Assembly: GCA_964432595.1 (NCBI GenBank)
Contig: CAYSOF010000003.1
Location: 347,783 to 411,782, forward strand
DNA length: 64,000 bases
Direction of reading: 5' to 3'
From: DASYLJ01 sp964432595
GTDB taxonomy: Bacteria; Desulfobacterota; Binatia; DP-6
The notes beneath the pieces were generated by a model, which saw nothing but the letters and a program-made list of their open reading frames with translations, ran no database searches and had not been told where the DNA came from. Position 1 is the stretch's first letter. Each line of letters begins with the position of its first letter. Position numbers and translations under genes: made by a program. This document shows positions 33,306 to 42,041 of this stretch, one piece after another.

Positions 33306-35656
33306 GCGTGGTGCTCCGAGCCCGGCGACGGTCCATAGTAGGCGCCGTAGTAGCGGCCGTAGCCGTACATCTCGCCCCAGCCGCGGTTCACGTTGTTGAT
33401 GAGCGCGCCGAGCATGTGGACGCCGGCCTGGGTGAGCTGATCGCGCGCACGCCGCACCAGCTCGCGCGGCGTGTCGTTGCCCTTGACGACCAGGATGACG
33501 CCGTCGGCCTCGCGGCCGAGCAGCACCGCGTCGGTGACGGGCAGCGTCGGCGGCGAGTCGATGATGACGAAATCGTACTCGTCGCGCAGCCGCTCGAGCG
33601 TGTCGCGCATCCGCTCCGATCCGACCAGCTCGGCCGGATTCGGCGGCGTCGGTCCCGCCGGGACGAAGCGCAGGTTCGGCACCTCGACCGTGTGCACGAC
33701 GTCGGCGAACTCGACCTGGCCGGCGAGGTAGCGCGACAGGCCGTTCTCGTTGCTCACGCCGAACGCACGGTGGCACGACGGGCGGCGCAGGTCGCAGTCG
33801 ATGAGCAGCACGCTCGACCCGGCGGTCGCGAGCGTCGTCGCGAGGTTCAGGCTGGTGGCCGTCTTGCCCTCGCTGGCGGCGGCGCTGGTCAGCAGGATCA
33901 CGCGCGGCGGCGAGCCCGGCGACGAGAAGAGCACCGCCGTCCGCATCGAGCGGAACGCCTCGGCCACCATCGAGCGCGGCTCGCGGTGGACGATCAGGTC
34001 GGCGGCGCGTCCCGGTGCAGGCACCGCGGGCGCGGCCTCGGGCTCGTGCGGCGCGTAGCTCGACCGCTGGTTGCGCGTGAAGCTCGGGATGACGGCCAGC
34101 GTCGGCAGCTGCAGCAGGCTCTCCATCTCCTCGCTGCTCTTGACGCTGCTGTCGAGGTAGTTCGCGACCAGCGTCGATCCGAACGCGAACAGCAGCCCGA
34201 GGAAGCCGCCGAGCATGACGTTCAGCTGCACGTTCGGCTTCGACGCGAACTGCGGTACCTCGGCGCGATCGATCACGCGGATGTTCGACGCCGCCAGCTC
34301 CGAGTTGACCGCCGTCTCCATCTGCTGCTTCAGGAGCGAGTCGCGCAGCGTGCGCGCGGTCTTCACGTCCTTCTTGAGGATCGCGTACCGCGCCGCGACC
34401 GACTGCAGTCCCAAGGCCTGCTGCTCCTCGCTCGCGAGCTTTTCCCGCAAGCGGCTCTCGCGCAGCGCCAGCGCCTCGTGCCGCGACTGCACCGCCGCGA
34501 CCTCCTGCGCCACCTCGGCGTCGAGCTGCTTCTTCAGCGCCGCGGCGTGCTGGTCGAGCTCGATGATGTCGGGATGGTTCGAGCCGAGGCGGTCGCTCAC
34601 CGCCGCCTTGCGCGCGCTCAGGTCCAGGATGGCGAGGCGAATCTTCTGCACGCCGGGCTGATCGAGGAAGAACGCCATCGGATCGACGCCCTTCCGCGTC
34701 AGGAAGTCGTAGCGGCTCTCCATCGTGACGCGTGCACCTTCGGCCTTCGTCAGCTGCGTCGACAGCTCGGCGATGCGCTGCGTGACGACCTTGTGCTCCT
34801 GGTCGATGGCGACGTTCGGATGCTCCGTCGCGTACGCAGACAGCGTCGCCTCGGCACGGTCGATGCGCTCGCGCGCCTCGCGTAGCTGCTCGCCGAGAAA
34901 CGCCTTCGCGGTGACGTTCGTGACGAGGCGCGCCTCGTCGTTCGCCTCGATGAACGCCTGCGTGTGCGCCGCCGCGAGGAACGCGGCCAGGCTGGGATCG
35001 GGCGTCGCGAACGTGATCTCGACGAGGTCGGTGCCCCGGATCTCGGAGACGGAGAGCCAGGCCAGGTAGCGGTTGATCAGCGCCGGCGCGACCTCGACGG
35101 TGCCGAGCGTCTCGGCGCCCGACGAGAACTCCGTCGGCCCTTCCCACCCGCGCGGGCGCAGCAGGTTCAGAAGCCGCCCGCCGACCGACAGCAGGCCGGC
35201 GCGGCCGCTCTTCGGATCGACGAACGCCTCGTTCTGGTCCAGCCGATGAGTGCGGATCACGCGCTCGGCGAGGTCGCGGCTCTTCAGCACGGCGACCTGC
35301 GTCGCGAGAAAGCTCGACGAACCGCTCACGTTGCGGTCGTCCTCGCCGACGCGCAGCACGTTCTCCTGCAGCTGCAGCTGGATCGGCGACTGGCGCGCGA
35401 CCTGCAGCCGGGTCGTCGCGGTGTAGGTGCGCGCCGTCAGCAGCGTCATCAGCACGGCCAGCGCGACCGTCAGCCCGAAGCACGTCCCGGCGAGCCAGCG
35501 GTACTTGTAGAGGATGCGCAGGTACTCGCGGACGTCGACGCGCGGGGCGTCGCTGAACTCCGCCTCGAGCACGTCGGGCGCCGCGGGGCGCGCCGGAAGC
35601 ATCGGACGGGTGCGGCCGGAGGTGGGTTGCGGGGCGGAGACGAGATCGTGGGCCAT
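33302..35656 (-). CDS. Polysaccharide co-polymerase with BY-kinase domain (Wzc-like)
   Basis: A 784-residue inner-membrane tyrosine autokinase that controls chain length and export. A Wzz domain with one helix (WLAGTCFGLTVALAVLMTLL, around residues 53-72) is followed by a long coiled-coil periplasmic region and a second helix near 470 (LNVMLGGFLGLLFAFGSTLV). The C-terminal P-loop kinase has Walker A' SAAASEGKTATSLNLA, Walker A-adjacent VLLIDCDLRRP and Walker B FVIIDSPPTLPVTDAVLL. The last residues form a Tyr cluster, MYGYGRYYGAYYG, for autophosphorylation. It follows the export lipoprotein by 18 bases. Phosphatase gene: none seen in the window. Confidence 0.93.
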   Translation of the reverse strand: MAHDLVSAPQPTSGRTRPMLPARPAAPDVLEAEFSDAPRVDVREYLRILYKYRWLAGTCFGLTVALAVLMTLLTARTYTATTRLQVARQSPIQLQLQENVLRVGEDDRNVSGSSSFLATQVAVLKSRDLAERVIRTHRLDQNEAFVDPKSGRAGLLSVGGRLLNLLRPRGWEGPTEFSSGAETLGTVEVAPALINRYLAWLSVSEIRGTDLVEITFATPDPSLAAFLAAAHTQAFIEANDEARLVTNVTAKAFLGEQLREARERIDRAEATLSAYATEHPNVAIDQEHKVVTQRIAELSTQLTKAEGARVTMESRYDFLTRKGVDPMAFFLDQPGVQKIRLAILDLSARKAAVSDRLGSNHPDIIELDQHAAALKKQLDAEVAQEVAAVQSRHEALALRESRLREKLASEEQQALGLQSVAARYAILKKDVKTARTLRDSLLKQQMETAVNSELAASNIRVIDRAEVPQFASKPNVQLNVMLGGFLGLLFAFGSTLVANYLDSSVKSSEEMESLLQLPTLAVIPSFTRNQRSSYAPHEPEAAPAVPAPGRAADLIVHREPRSMVAEAFRSMRTAVLFSSPGSPPRVILLTSAAASEGKTATSLNLATTLATAGSSVLLIDCDLRRPSCHRAFGVSNENGLSRYLAGQVEFADVVHTVEVPNLRFVPAGPTPPNPAELVGSERMRDTLERLRDEYDFVIIDSPPTLPVTDAVLLGREADGVILVVKGNDTPRELVRRARDQLTQAGVHMLGALINNVNRGWGEMYGYGRYYGAYYGPSPGSEHHA

Positions 35657-35674
35657 GCCGGTGCCGTCTGCGTG

Positions 35675-36826
35675 TCAGAAGATCGGGATGCTCGCTCCGA
35701 TGGCGATCATCGACGTCGTCACCTTCCACATGCCCCACGGCACCATGCGCGTGGGCGACGGCGGCAGGCGCACGAGGTCGCCGTCGGTGAGCGGGAAGTC
35801 GGGCTCCTGCCCCATCGCGACCTTGTCGAGATCGACGGTGATGATCTTGTGCTCGCGCGGGCCGAGGCTGCGCTTCACCATCACGTGCTGGCGGTCGGCG
35901 GCGAAGTGATGCCCGCCGGCGGCGGCCACCGCGCCGATCAGCGTCATGCCGCGCGTCACCGGATACGCGCCCGGCTTCTCGACCCACCCGTCGACCATGA
36001 CGCTGCCCGCGGGCGCGATGCTGATCACGTCGCCGGGAGCCACGCGGACGTTGACCTCGTCGGTGACGACGCGGTCGGGCTGCGTCAGCATGTCGAGGTC
36101 GACGCGGATCGGATCGGGATTGCCCGCGGGCGCGAACGCGACGATGCGTCCTGCGTCCTTCGCCGGCCCACCCGCCGACCAGATCAGGTCGGCGATCGTC
36201 GCGCCGGGTCGAGTGATCGGGTAGAGGCCGGGCTTCTCGACGCTGCCCATCACCGCGACGGTGCCGCTGCGGTACTCCGCGAGCTGCACCGTCACCTGCG
36301 GCTTCCGCAGAATGTCGGCGCGCACCAGACGCTGTTTCAGGTCCGCCTCGAGCTGGGTCGTCGTCAGCCCCTCGGCCGGAATCTCGCCGAGCAGCGGCAG
36401 GTTGATCGTGCCGTGGCTGGTGACGCGGACGCCCTGCTGGAAGAGCGGCGTCTCGCGCACCGTCTGGACGACGACGCCCGACGCGCCGTCGGCGAGCGAC
36501 CGCGATCCGTTCTCGAGCAGATCGGGGATGCGCACCTCGAGCAGGTCGTCGGGCCCGATACGGTAGCCGGCGCGCGGATCGCTGGCGCCGCGGGTGGCCG
36601 CGAGACCACGCAGCCGCTCGTAGTCGCGCGAGTCGGAGAGCTCGGTGACCGGGACGTTCTCCGGCGGGCGCGCGATGCCCGCTTCGTGCTCGATCGTGCT
36701 GCAGCCCGACGAGACCAGCGCCACGAAGGACGCAAGGAGCATGACCCCGCGGGCGCGCGCGCATGCCCGCGCCGCGGGGAGATTCGATCTGAAGTCCTGA
36801 CGAGTGCTCGATGCCCCTCGGGGCAT
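35675..36826 (-). CDS. Polysaccharide export outer-membrane lipoprotein (Wza-like)
   Basis: A 383-residue outer-membrane lipoprotein forming the exit channel for the polysaccharide. From the ATG at 36826 an Arg-rich n-region leads to a hydrophobic stretch and Cys42 (VMLLASFVALVSSGC). An alternative ATG at 36742 would leave the signal without positive charges. The poly_export domain starts YRIGPDDLLEVRIPDLLENG, followed by two SLBB-like blocks, VAVMGSVEKPGLYPITRPGA and VMVDGWVEKPGAYPVTRGMT. It ends with one hydrophobic helix, as in Wza. The ATG at 36826 overlaps the stop of the upstream 8-Cys protein (TGATG), the strongest argument for this start. Confidence 0.88.
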   Translation of the reverse strand: MPRGASSTRQDFRSNLPAARACARARGVMLLASFVALVSSGCSTIEHEAGIARPPENVPVTELSDSRDYERLRGLAATRGASDPRAGYRIGPDDLLEVRIPDLLENGSRSLADGASGVVVQTVRETPLFQQGVRVTSHGTINLPLLGEIPAEGLTTTQLEADLKQRLVRADILRKPQVTVQLAEYRSGTVAVMGSVEKPGLYPITRPGATIADLIWSAGGPAKDAGRIVAFAPAGNPDPIRVDLDMLTQPDRVVTDEVNVRVAPGDVISIAPAGSVMVDGWVEKPGAYPVTRGMTLIGAVAAAGGHHFAADRQHVMVKRSLGPREHKIITVDLDKVAMGQEPDFPLTDGDLVRLPPSPTRMVPWGMWKVTTSMIAIGASIPIF

Positions 36827-36827
36827 C
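36810..36827. repeat. 8-bp hairpin at the stop/start junction before the export gene
   Basis: GATGCCCC and GGGGCATC pair around a two-base centre (36810-36827). The hairpin contains the stop of the 8-Cys gene and the ATG of the Wza-like gene, so it could expose or hide that start codon. There is no T-run on either side, which argues against a rho-independent terminator. Confidence 0.45.
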
Positions 36828-37104
36828 AGGTGCAGGACGTCGAAGGCGAGTTCTTCGGGCACTTCGGATACTTCTTGCACTTGATCTTGCCGTTCGGCTT
36901 CTGGCAGCACGCGCGCGACAGCTGGATCGACGGACGCTTCTTCGTCGCCTTGCAGGTCTTCGACTCGAGGCGCACCCGCGTCTGGCTGGCTGGACACAGC
37001 GTCGCCTTGCAGATGCCGGCCTGCTGCGCCGACGCTTCAGGTGCGACTACCGCGACGCAGGCCATCGCGACGGCCGCCACCACCAGCTTCGTCATCATCC
37101 TCAT
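36826..37104 (-). CDS. Small secreted protein with eight cysteines, first gene of the EPS operon
   Basis: A 92-residue exported protein, not recognised as a family. The signal peptide MRMMTKLVVAAVAMACVAVV ends near EASA. The mature chain of about 66 residues carries eight Cys (GIC, TLC, KTC, RACC, IKC, PKC, TSC), many Lys and no helices long enough for a membrane. Such a pattern suggests four disulphides in a compact periplasmic or surface protein. Start choice: a GGGGAGG ribosome-binding site lies 9 bases before the ATG at 37104, while the ATG at 37113 is too close to it. Its stop overlaps the Wza-like start, so it is probably translated with the EPS genes. Confidence 0.7.
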   Translation of the reverse strand: MRMMTKLVVAAVAMACVAVVAPEASAQQAGICKATLCPASQTRVRLESKTCKATKKRPSIQLSRACCQKPNGKIKCKKYPKCPKNSPSTSCT

Positions 37105-37390
37105 CCTCAACATCCTCCCCGCGACGGGCCCTCAGGGGACGGCGATCACGCGCCTCGCGCGCGCCCCGGCCGATGCTTCCGGCCGATCGACTCTCCAACG
37201 AGAGCCGGGTGCGTGACCTGCTGCGGCCACGCGGTAACATGCCATCCCCTCAACCCCACGCCGACATTCACAAACTACATGCCATGGCGGATGTCAAGTC
37301 GTCCAAAGGATGGACATCCTTACTTAGGGCAAAATATCGAGGAGTTAGCCGGCATTGACCGGCGTACCCCCGGTCGCTAGGCACGCATGC
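37105..37390. promoter_or_regulatory. Divergent intergenic region between EPS operon and Nit-like hydrolase
   Basis: About 290 bases with no gene. It is less GC-rich than its surroundings from 37250 to 37345 and must hold both promoters. A 7-base inverted repeat, GGATGTC at 37289-37295 and GACATCC at 37313-37319, overlaps a TTGACA-like -35 element on the minus strand (37297-37292). No convincing -10 at 16-18 bases was found. A ribosome-binding site for the 8-Cys gene is at 37114-37120. Confidence 0.4.
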
Positions 37391-38197
37391 ATGTCGAGCT
37401 TCGTCGCGGCCGTCGTGCAGCTCTCCTCGGGAGCCGATCGCCGCGACAACCTCGCGCGCGCGTCGACGCTGATCCGCGCCGCCGCCGACCGCGGCGCGAA
37501 GCTCGTCGTCCTGCCCGAGGTGTTCCCCTGGCGCGGGCCACGCGCCGACGAAGCGGGCCAGGCCGAAGCGATCCCCGGACCGACCACGGAGGCGATGGCC
37601 GCGGTCGCGCGCGAGACCGGGGTCCACCTCTGCATGGGATCGATGCTCGAGACCGCCACGGGCGACCGCAGCTTCAACACCAGCGTCGTGATCGGCCCGA
37701 GCGGCGACATCCTCGCGCGCTATCGGAAGATCCATCTGTTCGACGTCGAACTCACCGGCCGCGTCTGCGTGCGCGAATCGGACGCGCGCGCTCCCGGCGA
37801 CGACGTCGTGGTCGTGCCGACCCCGCTCGGCCGCCTCGGTATGTCGATCTGCTACGACCTGCGCTTTCCGGAGCTGTACCGGCGCCTGGTCCAGGCGGGG
37901 GCGGAGATCCTGCTGCTGCCGTCGGCGTTCACCTTCCCCACCGGCGCCGCCCACTGGGAGGTGCTCTGCCGGGCGCGCGCCATCGAGAACCAAAGCTGGC
38001 TACTCGCCGCCAACCAGACCGGGCAGAGCCCGCACGGCTTCCTCGACTACGGCAACTCCCTGATCGTCGACCCGTGGGGCACCGTCGTCGCCCGGGTCGG
38101 CGATGGCGAGGGCGTCGCGCTGGCCGAGGTCGACCTCGCGCAGCTGGCGCGGGTGCGCAGCGAGATGCCCTGCCTCGACCACGTCCGGCTACGGTGA
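37391..38197 (+). CDS. Carbon-nitrogen hydrolase (Nit1/Nit2-like amidase)
   Basis: A 268-residue nitrilase-superfamily amidohydrolase. The catalytic triad is visible: Glu in LVVLPEVFPW, Lys in RYRKIHLFDVEL and Cys in GMSICYDLRFPELYRRL. The combination KIHLFD plus CYDLRFPELYR places it in the Nit branch, whose members hydrolyse deaminated glutathione or omega-amides such as alpha-ketoglutaramate. It is cytoplasmic, and the length is usual for the branch. The ATG at 37391 follows an AT-rich 280-base intergenic region shared with the divergent EPS operon. The last 9 bases overlap the convergent glycosyltransferase. Confidence 0.92.
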   Translation: MSSFVAAVVQLSSGADRRDNLARASTLIRAAADRGAKLVVLPEVFPWRGPRADEAGQAEAIPGPTTEAMAAVARETGVHLCMGSMLETATGDRSFNTSVVIGPSGDILARYRKIHLFDVELTGRVCVRESDARAPGDDVVVVPTPLGRLGMSICYDLRFPELYRRLVQAGAEILLLPSAFTFPTGAAHWEVLCRARAIENQSWLLAANQTGQSPHGFLDYGNSLIVDPWGTVVARVGDGEGVALAEVDLAQLARVRSEMPCLDHVRLR

Positions 38198-39541
38198 CCG
38201 CGGCCGGAACAGCGCGTAGCGCTCGTTCCGGTGCACCTCCTCGAAGCCGAATCCCGGCAACGGTCCGCTGATCTCGAGCTCGCTCAGCACCAGCGACGGC
38301 CGCTCCGCGAGCAGCTCGGCGCGCCGCATCGGCCGGACGTCGCGATCGAGGTAGACGAGCATGGCGGCGCGGAGCTGCTCGCTGGTCCGCCATCCGGCGA
38401 GCGGCTCGCCTGCCGGCAGCTGCGGCCCGAGCGCCAGCAGCGCCGCCTGGCGGGGCCGCCGGACCGTCACCGGAAGCAGGTTCAGCACCAGCCCGACCAC
38501 GACGGACGTCGCCACCACAACCCGCGGCAGCCGCGCCATCCAGGCCGCCGGCAGCACGCGGGTGACGCCGAGGCCCGCCAGGATCGCCGCCAGCGGATAC
38601 AGCGGCAGGAGGTACTGCGCGCGCCGCACGCTCGAGACGTGGATCAGCGCCAGATACGCCACCGTCCACGCGAGCGGCACGAGCGCCGTGCGCTCGCCGC
38701 GCTGCGCGCGCCCCGCCGCATCGACGACGCCGATCGCCATGAAGATCACCCACGGCCAGGCGTCCCGCACGAGCTCCACCGGATACGACACGGGCGTGAT
38801 GCCGAGATCGAGCGCGCCGGACATCCGGTCGCCGATCTCCTGCCAGAGGTAGACGTCGAGGAAGCGCGATCCCCAGGTCGCGACCTCCCATGCATGCCAG
38901 GGCAGGCAGACGAGCAGGCCGACGGCGGCCGAGAGCATCACCCCCGGCGAGAACAGCGCGCGCCAGCGCCCGAGGACGATCAGCTGGACGACGAGGAGGA
39001 ACGGTCCGACCAGCCCGAAGGCGCCCTTGGCCATGACGGCGAGTCCCCACGCGACGCCGGCGAGCACCCAGTCGCGCGGGCGGCCGTCGGGCGCCATCGC
39101 ACGCAGCCAGCAGAGAAGCGCCGCCAGGGTCGCACAGGTCGACACCGGGTCCAGCCGCAGGCCCGCGGCATCGCGAAAGAACGGCGGCGTCGTGGCGAGC
39201 GCCACGCCGGCCACGAGCGCCACCCGCTCGTCGAACATGCGTCGCGCGATGGCCCAGACAAGCACGCACGACGCGACGCCGCAGAGCGCCGGCACGAGCC
39301 GCGCCGCGAAGGTGGTCGGCCCGAGCACCGCGTTGAGAGCGGCAACCGCCCAGAAGACCAGCGGCGGCTTCCGCCAGTAGGCGACGTCGCCGAACCACAT
39401 GTGGGTCCAGTCGCCGCGGACATGAATACCCTTCGCAACCGCGGCGTAGAGCACCTGGTCGCCGTAGAGATCGCCTTCCCAGAGGCGCGAGAGCATCGTC
39501 ACCGCGGCGACCAACGCGACGACCGCCCCTCCGCGCTCCAT
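38189..39541 (-). CDS. ArnT-like family 39 glycosyltransferase
   Basis: A 450-residue integral membrane glycosyltransferase using a polyprenyl-phosphate sugar, as ArnT or protein mannosyltransferases do. It has 10 or more helices. The first periplasmic loop contains SRLWEGDLYGDQVLYAAVAK with the acidic residues needed for catalysis, and AYWRKPPLVFW is the conserved motif after it. Its acceptor could be lipid A, another lipid or a protein. The ATG at 39541 is chosen because the upstream in-frame codons overlap a divergent kinase promoter. Its 3' end overlaps the Nit-like hydrolase by 9 bases. Confidence 0.88.
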   Translation of the reverse strand: MERGGAVVALVAAVTMLSRLWEGDLYGDQVLYAAVAKGIHVRGDWTHMWFGDVAYWRKPPLVFWAVAALNAVLGPTTFAARLVPALCGVASCVLVWAIARRMFDERVALVAGVALATTPPFFRDAAGLRLDPVSTCATLAALLCWLRAMAPDGRPRDWVLAGVAWGLAVMAKGAFGLVGPFLLVVQLIVLGRWRALFSPGVMLSAAVGLLVCLPWHAWEVATWGSRFLDVYLWQEIGDRMSGALDLGITPVSYPVELVRDAWPWVIFMAIGVVDAAGRAQRGERTALVPLAWTVAYLALIHVSSVRRAQYLLPLYPLAAILAGLGVTRVLPAAWMARLPRVVVATSVVVGLVLNLLPVTVRRPRQAALLALGPQLPAGEPLAGWRTSEQLRAAMLVYLDRDVRPMRRAELLAERPSLVLSELEISGPLPGFGFEEVHRNERYALFRPRSP

Positions 39542-39615
39542 GCACCCCTCTACGACTTTCGGACGGTTCTCAACCAGAGCCGGCTGTGCGATGACCACGC
39601 AGCGACGAGGCGCCA

Positions 39616-41610
39616 ATGGTGGACCAGGGCAGGCGAACCATGTGGGCGGCGTCGGGTACGCTCGGCGTCGCGGCATGCTGCGGTGCGATCGCGGCGACCG
39701 CGGGCATCGTGCCCGCAGTCGTCGCTGCCGCGGCCGCCGCGCTGGCGGCGAGCGCGACCTACCTGGCGCGCAGCGGACGACCCGCGCGCGTCGAGGCCGC
39801 CGTCGAGCATCTCGCCGACGTGTTCGTCACCGTCGACGAGCGCTGGCGCCTCACCTGGGTGAACCACCGCGCCGCCGAGCTCGCCGGCACGACCACGGCG
39901 CGCCTGCTCGGCCGGCCCGTGTGGCACGTCGTACCCGGTCTGCTCGGGACCGACGTCGCCGCGCGCCTGCGCGAGGCGATGACGTCGCGCCGCACGGACG
40001 CGTTCGAGTTCCGTCACGAGGAGAGCGAGCGCTGGTTCGAGCTGCACCTCCATCCCATTCCCGCCGGCCTCGCGATCTATGGGCGCGAGGTGACGGAGCG
40101 CCACCAGTGGGAAGACGCGCTGCGCGAGAGCGAGGCGCGCTTCCGCACGCTCGCCGACAGCGCGCCCGTGCTCATCTGGGTGATCGGCGTCGACGGTCGC
40201 ATCGAGTTCTGGAACCGCACGCATCGCGAGTTCACCGGCCACCGCGATCGCCTGCCCTCGCTCGACGAGTGGCGCCGGATGGTCCATCCCGACGACGCAC
40301 CTGGGCTCACCGCCATGCACGAGCGGTCACGCGCCACGGGCCTGCCCTTCGAGGCGCGCTTCCGGCTCCGCCGCCACGACGGCCAGTGGCGCTGGCTGAC
40401 GTCGGTCGGACTGCCGCGACGCGACGAGCGCGGCGCGTTCCTCGGTTTCGTCGGCAGCTCACTCGACATCACCGACCTGAAGGGCGCCGAGGAAGCGGCG
40501 CTCGAGGCCGATCGTCGCAAAGACGACTTCATGGCGGTGCTCGCCCACGAGCTGCGCAGCCCGCTCGGTCCCATCCGCAACGCCGCCGACGTCCTCTGCT
40601 CGGAGAGCCCGACGGGATCGCGGCTCGACCGAGCGCGGGGCATCCTCGTGCGTCAGGTCGCGCACATGGGACGGCTGATCGACGATCTGCTCGACGTCTC
40701 GCGCATCGCCCGCGACAAGATCGAGCTGCGCCGCACGTGGCTCGACCTGCGCGCGCTGGTCGCCGAGGTGGTCGACGACGTCCGGCTGCTCGTCGATCAG
40801 AAGGCCCAGACGCTGAACGTCACGCTGCCGCCGACGCCGCTCGTCGTCGACGGCGATCCCGCGCGGCTGCGCCAGGTGATCGCCAACCTGCTCGGCAACG
40901 CGGCCAAGTTCACGCCCGGTCGCGGCCGCATCGACCTCACCGTCACGACCGACGCGGGCGAGGTCACCCTCGGCGTGCGCGATTCGGGCAGCGGCATCCC
41001 GGCCGACGTCCTGCCGCGCATCTTCGAGCCGTTCGTCCAGGGGCAGGCGGATCGTCGCCACGGCGGCCTCGGCATCGGCCTGACGCTGGTGCGCCGGCTC
41101 GTCGAGCTGCACGGCGGCCGGGTGGAGGCGTTCAGCGCGGGCGCAGGACGCGGCAGCCAGTTCGTCGTCACGCTGCCGCTCGTGCCGCCGGCGCTGCCGA
41201 TCGCCGACGCCTCGGAGCCCGTCGAGGCCGGCGTTTCGCGTCGCGTGCTCGTCGTCGAGGACGATGCCGACTCGGCCGAGGGTCTGCTGATGCTGCTCGA
41301 GGCGCAGGGCCACGTCGTGCGCACGGCGCGCGACGGGCAGGAGGCGATCGAGACCGCGACGTCGTTCCGTCCGGAGGTCGCGCTCGTCGACATCGGACTG
41401 CCCGACATCGACGGCTACGAGGTCGCACGGCGGCTCCGGCACCAGCCGTCGTGCGCCGAGACCACGCTCGTCGCGCTCTCGGGCTACGGCCGCGACGAGG
41501 ACAAGCGCCGCGCGCGCGAGGCGGGCTTCGATCACCATCTGCTGAAGCCCGCCGACCTCGACGCGCTCCACGCGATCCTCGTCAGCGTGACACCGCCCAC
41601 CCTGCATTGA
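39616..41610 (+). CDS. Hybrid sensor histidine kinase/response regulator with PAS domains
   Basis: A 664-residue signalling protein. A membrane segment at residues 13-48 (AAAATAGIVPAVVAAAAAAL-like) is followed by two PAS domains: VEHLADVFVTVDERWRLTWV at about 60-160, and RFRTLADSAPVLIWVIGVDG at about 175-295 with a PAC tail DITDLKGAEEAAL. HisKA has the H-box MAVLAHELRSPLGPIRNAAD. HATPase_c has N-box LRQVIANLLGNAAKFT, G1 VRDSGSGIP and G2 GGLGIGLTLV. The C-terminal receiver has its phosphoacceptor in ALVDIGLPDIDG and Lys in HHLLKPADLD. No cognate regulator is adjacent, so output probably passes to an unlinked phosphotransfer or response-regulator protein. An ATG at 39640 is an alternative start. 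Confidence 0.92.
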   Translation: MVDQGRRTMWAASGTLGVAACCGAIAATAGIVPAVVAAAAAALAASATYLARSGRPARVEAAVEHLADVFVTVDERWRLTWVNHRAAELAGTTTARLLGRPVWHVVPGLLGTDVAARLREAMTSRRTDAFEFRHEESERWFELHLHPIPAGLAIYGREVTERHQWEDALRESEARFRTLADSAPVLIWVIGVDGRIEFWNRTHREFTGHRDRLPSLDEWRRMVHPDDAPGLTAMHERSRATGLPFEARFRLRRHDGQWRWLTSVGLPRRDERGAFLGFVGSSLDITDLKGAEEAALEADRRKDDFMAVLAHELRSPLGPIRNAADVLCSESPTGSRLDRARGILVRQVAHMGRLIDDLLDVSRIARDKIELRRTWLDLRALVAEVVDDVRLLVDQKAQTLNVTLPPTPLVVDGDPARLRQVIANLLGNAAKFTPGRGRIDLTVTTDAGEVTLGVRDSGSGIPADVLPRIFEPFVQGQADRRHGGLGIGLTLVRRLVELHGGRVEAFSAGAGRGSQFVVTLPLVPPALPIADASEPVEAGVSRRVLVVEDDADSAEGLLMLLEAQGHVVRTARDGQEAIETATSFRPEVALVDIGLPDIDGYEVARRLRHQPSCAETTLVALSGYGRDEDKRRAREAGFDHHLLKPADLDALHAILVSVTPPTLH

Positions 41611-41624
41611 TATTTGGCGTCGCC

Positions 41625-42041
41625 ATGCGACGCCTCGTCCTCGTCATGCTCGCTCTAGCCGTTGCCGGCTGCTCCATCTCCGCCAGCTCCGGCAGCATCT
41701 CCGATTCCATCGGCAGCAGCTCGAAGTCGATCTCGGATTCGAGCGCGAGCTCGTCGCGCGGCGGCGACGCCGACTACAAGAACGACGTCCGCGACTTCAC
41801 GGCCGCGTGGGCGAAGTCCGAGGGCCAGTACGACGCGTTCCAGAGCGAGCTCGCCTCGCTCGCCCGCAAGCACGGCATCAGCGACTGGGAGAACGACGAG
41901 GCGACGTGGATCGGCGTCGGCGCCGGCCTGCGGAAGGGCGGCGTCGCCGGCGTCCCGTTCGAGACCTACAAGCAGAACCTGACCGGCGGCAACGCCGATC
42001 GGATGCGCTGGCTGCAGTCCGGCTACGCGAAGGGCACGTGA
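41625..42041 (+). CDS. Putative lipoprotein with Ser-rich linker
   Basis: A 138-residue lipoprotein. The signal MRRLVLVMLALAVAGC ends in a consensus lipobox (VAGC). A Ser-rich linker of about 30 residues (SISASSGSISDSIGSSSKSI) tethers a compact helical domain with YKNDVRDFTAAWAKSEGQYD and GISDWENDEATWIGVGAGLR. This domain pattern is that of a widespread putative-lipoprotein family of unknown role. Its stop (TGA, 42039-42041) overlaps the GTG of the next gene, so the two are coupled. The ATG lies 14 bases after the histidine kinase stop. Confidence 0.85.
   Translation: MRRLVLVMLALAVAGCSISASSGSISDSIGSSSKSISDSSASSSRGGDADYKNDVRDFTAAWAKSEGQYDAFQSELASLARKHGISDWENDEATWIGVGAGLRKGGVAGVPFETYKQNLTGGNADRMRWLQSGYAKGT

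Noticed and set aside
30750..36764. A single minus-strand open frame of about 2,000 codons spanning three EPS genes
   Set aside because: Only its downstream part (to 33305) codes for a real protein. Upstream it runs through the Wzc-like and Wza-like genes in a wrong frame with Arg/Ala-rich nonsense, while those genes have clear motifs in their own frames.
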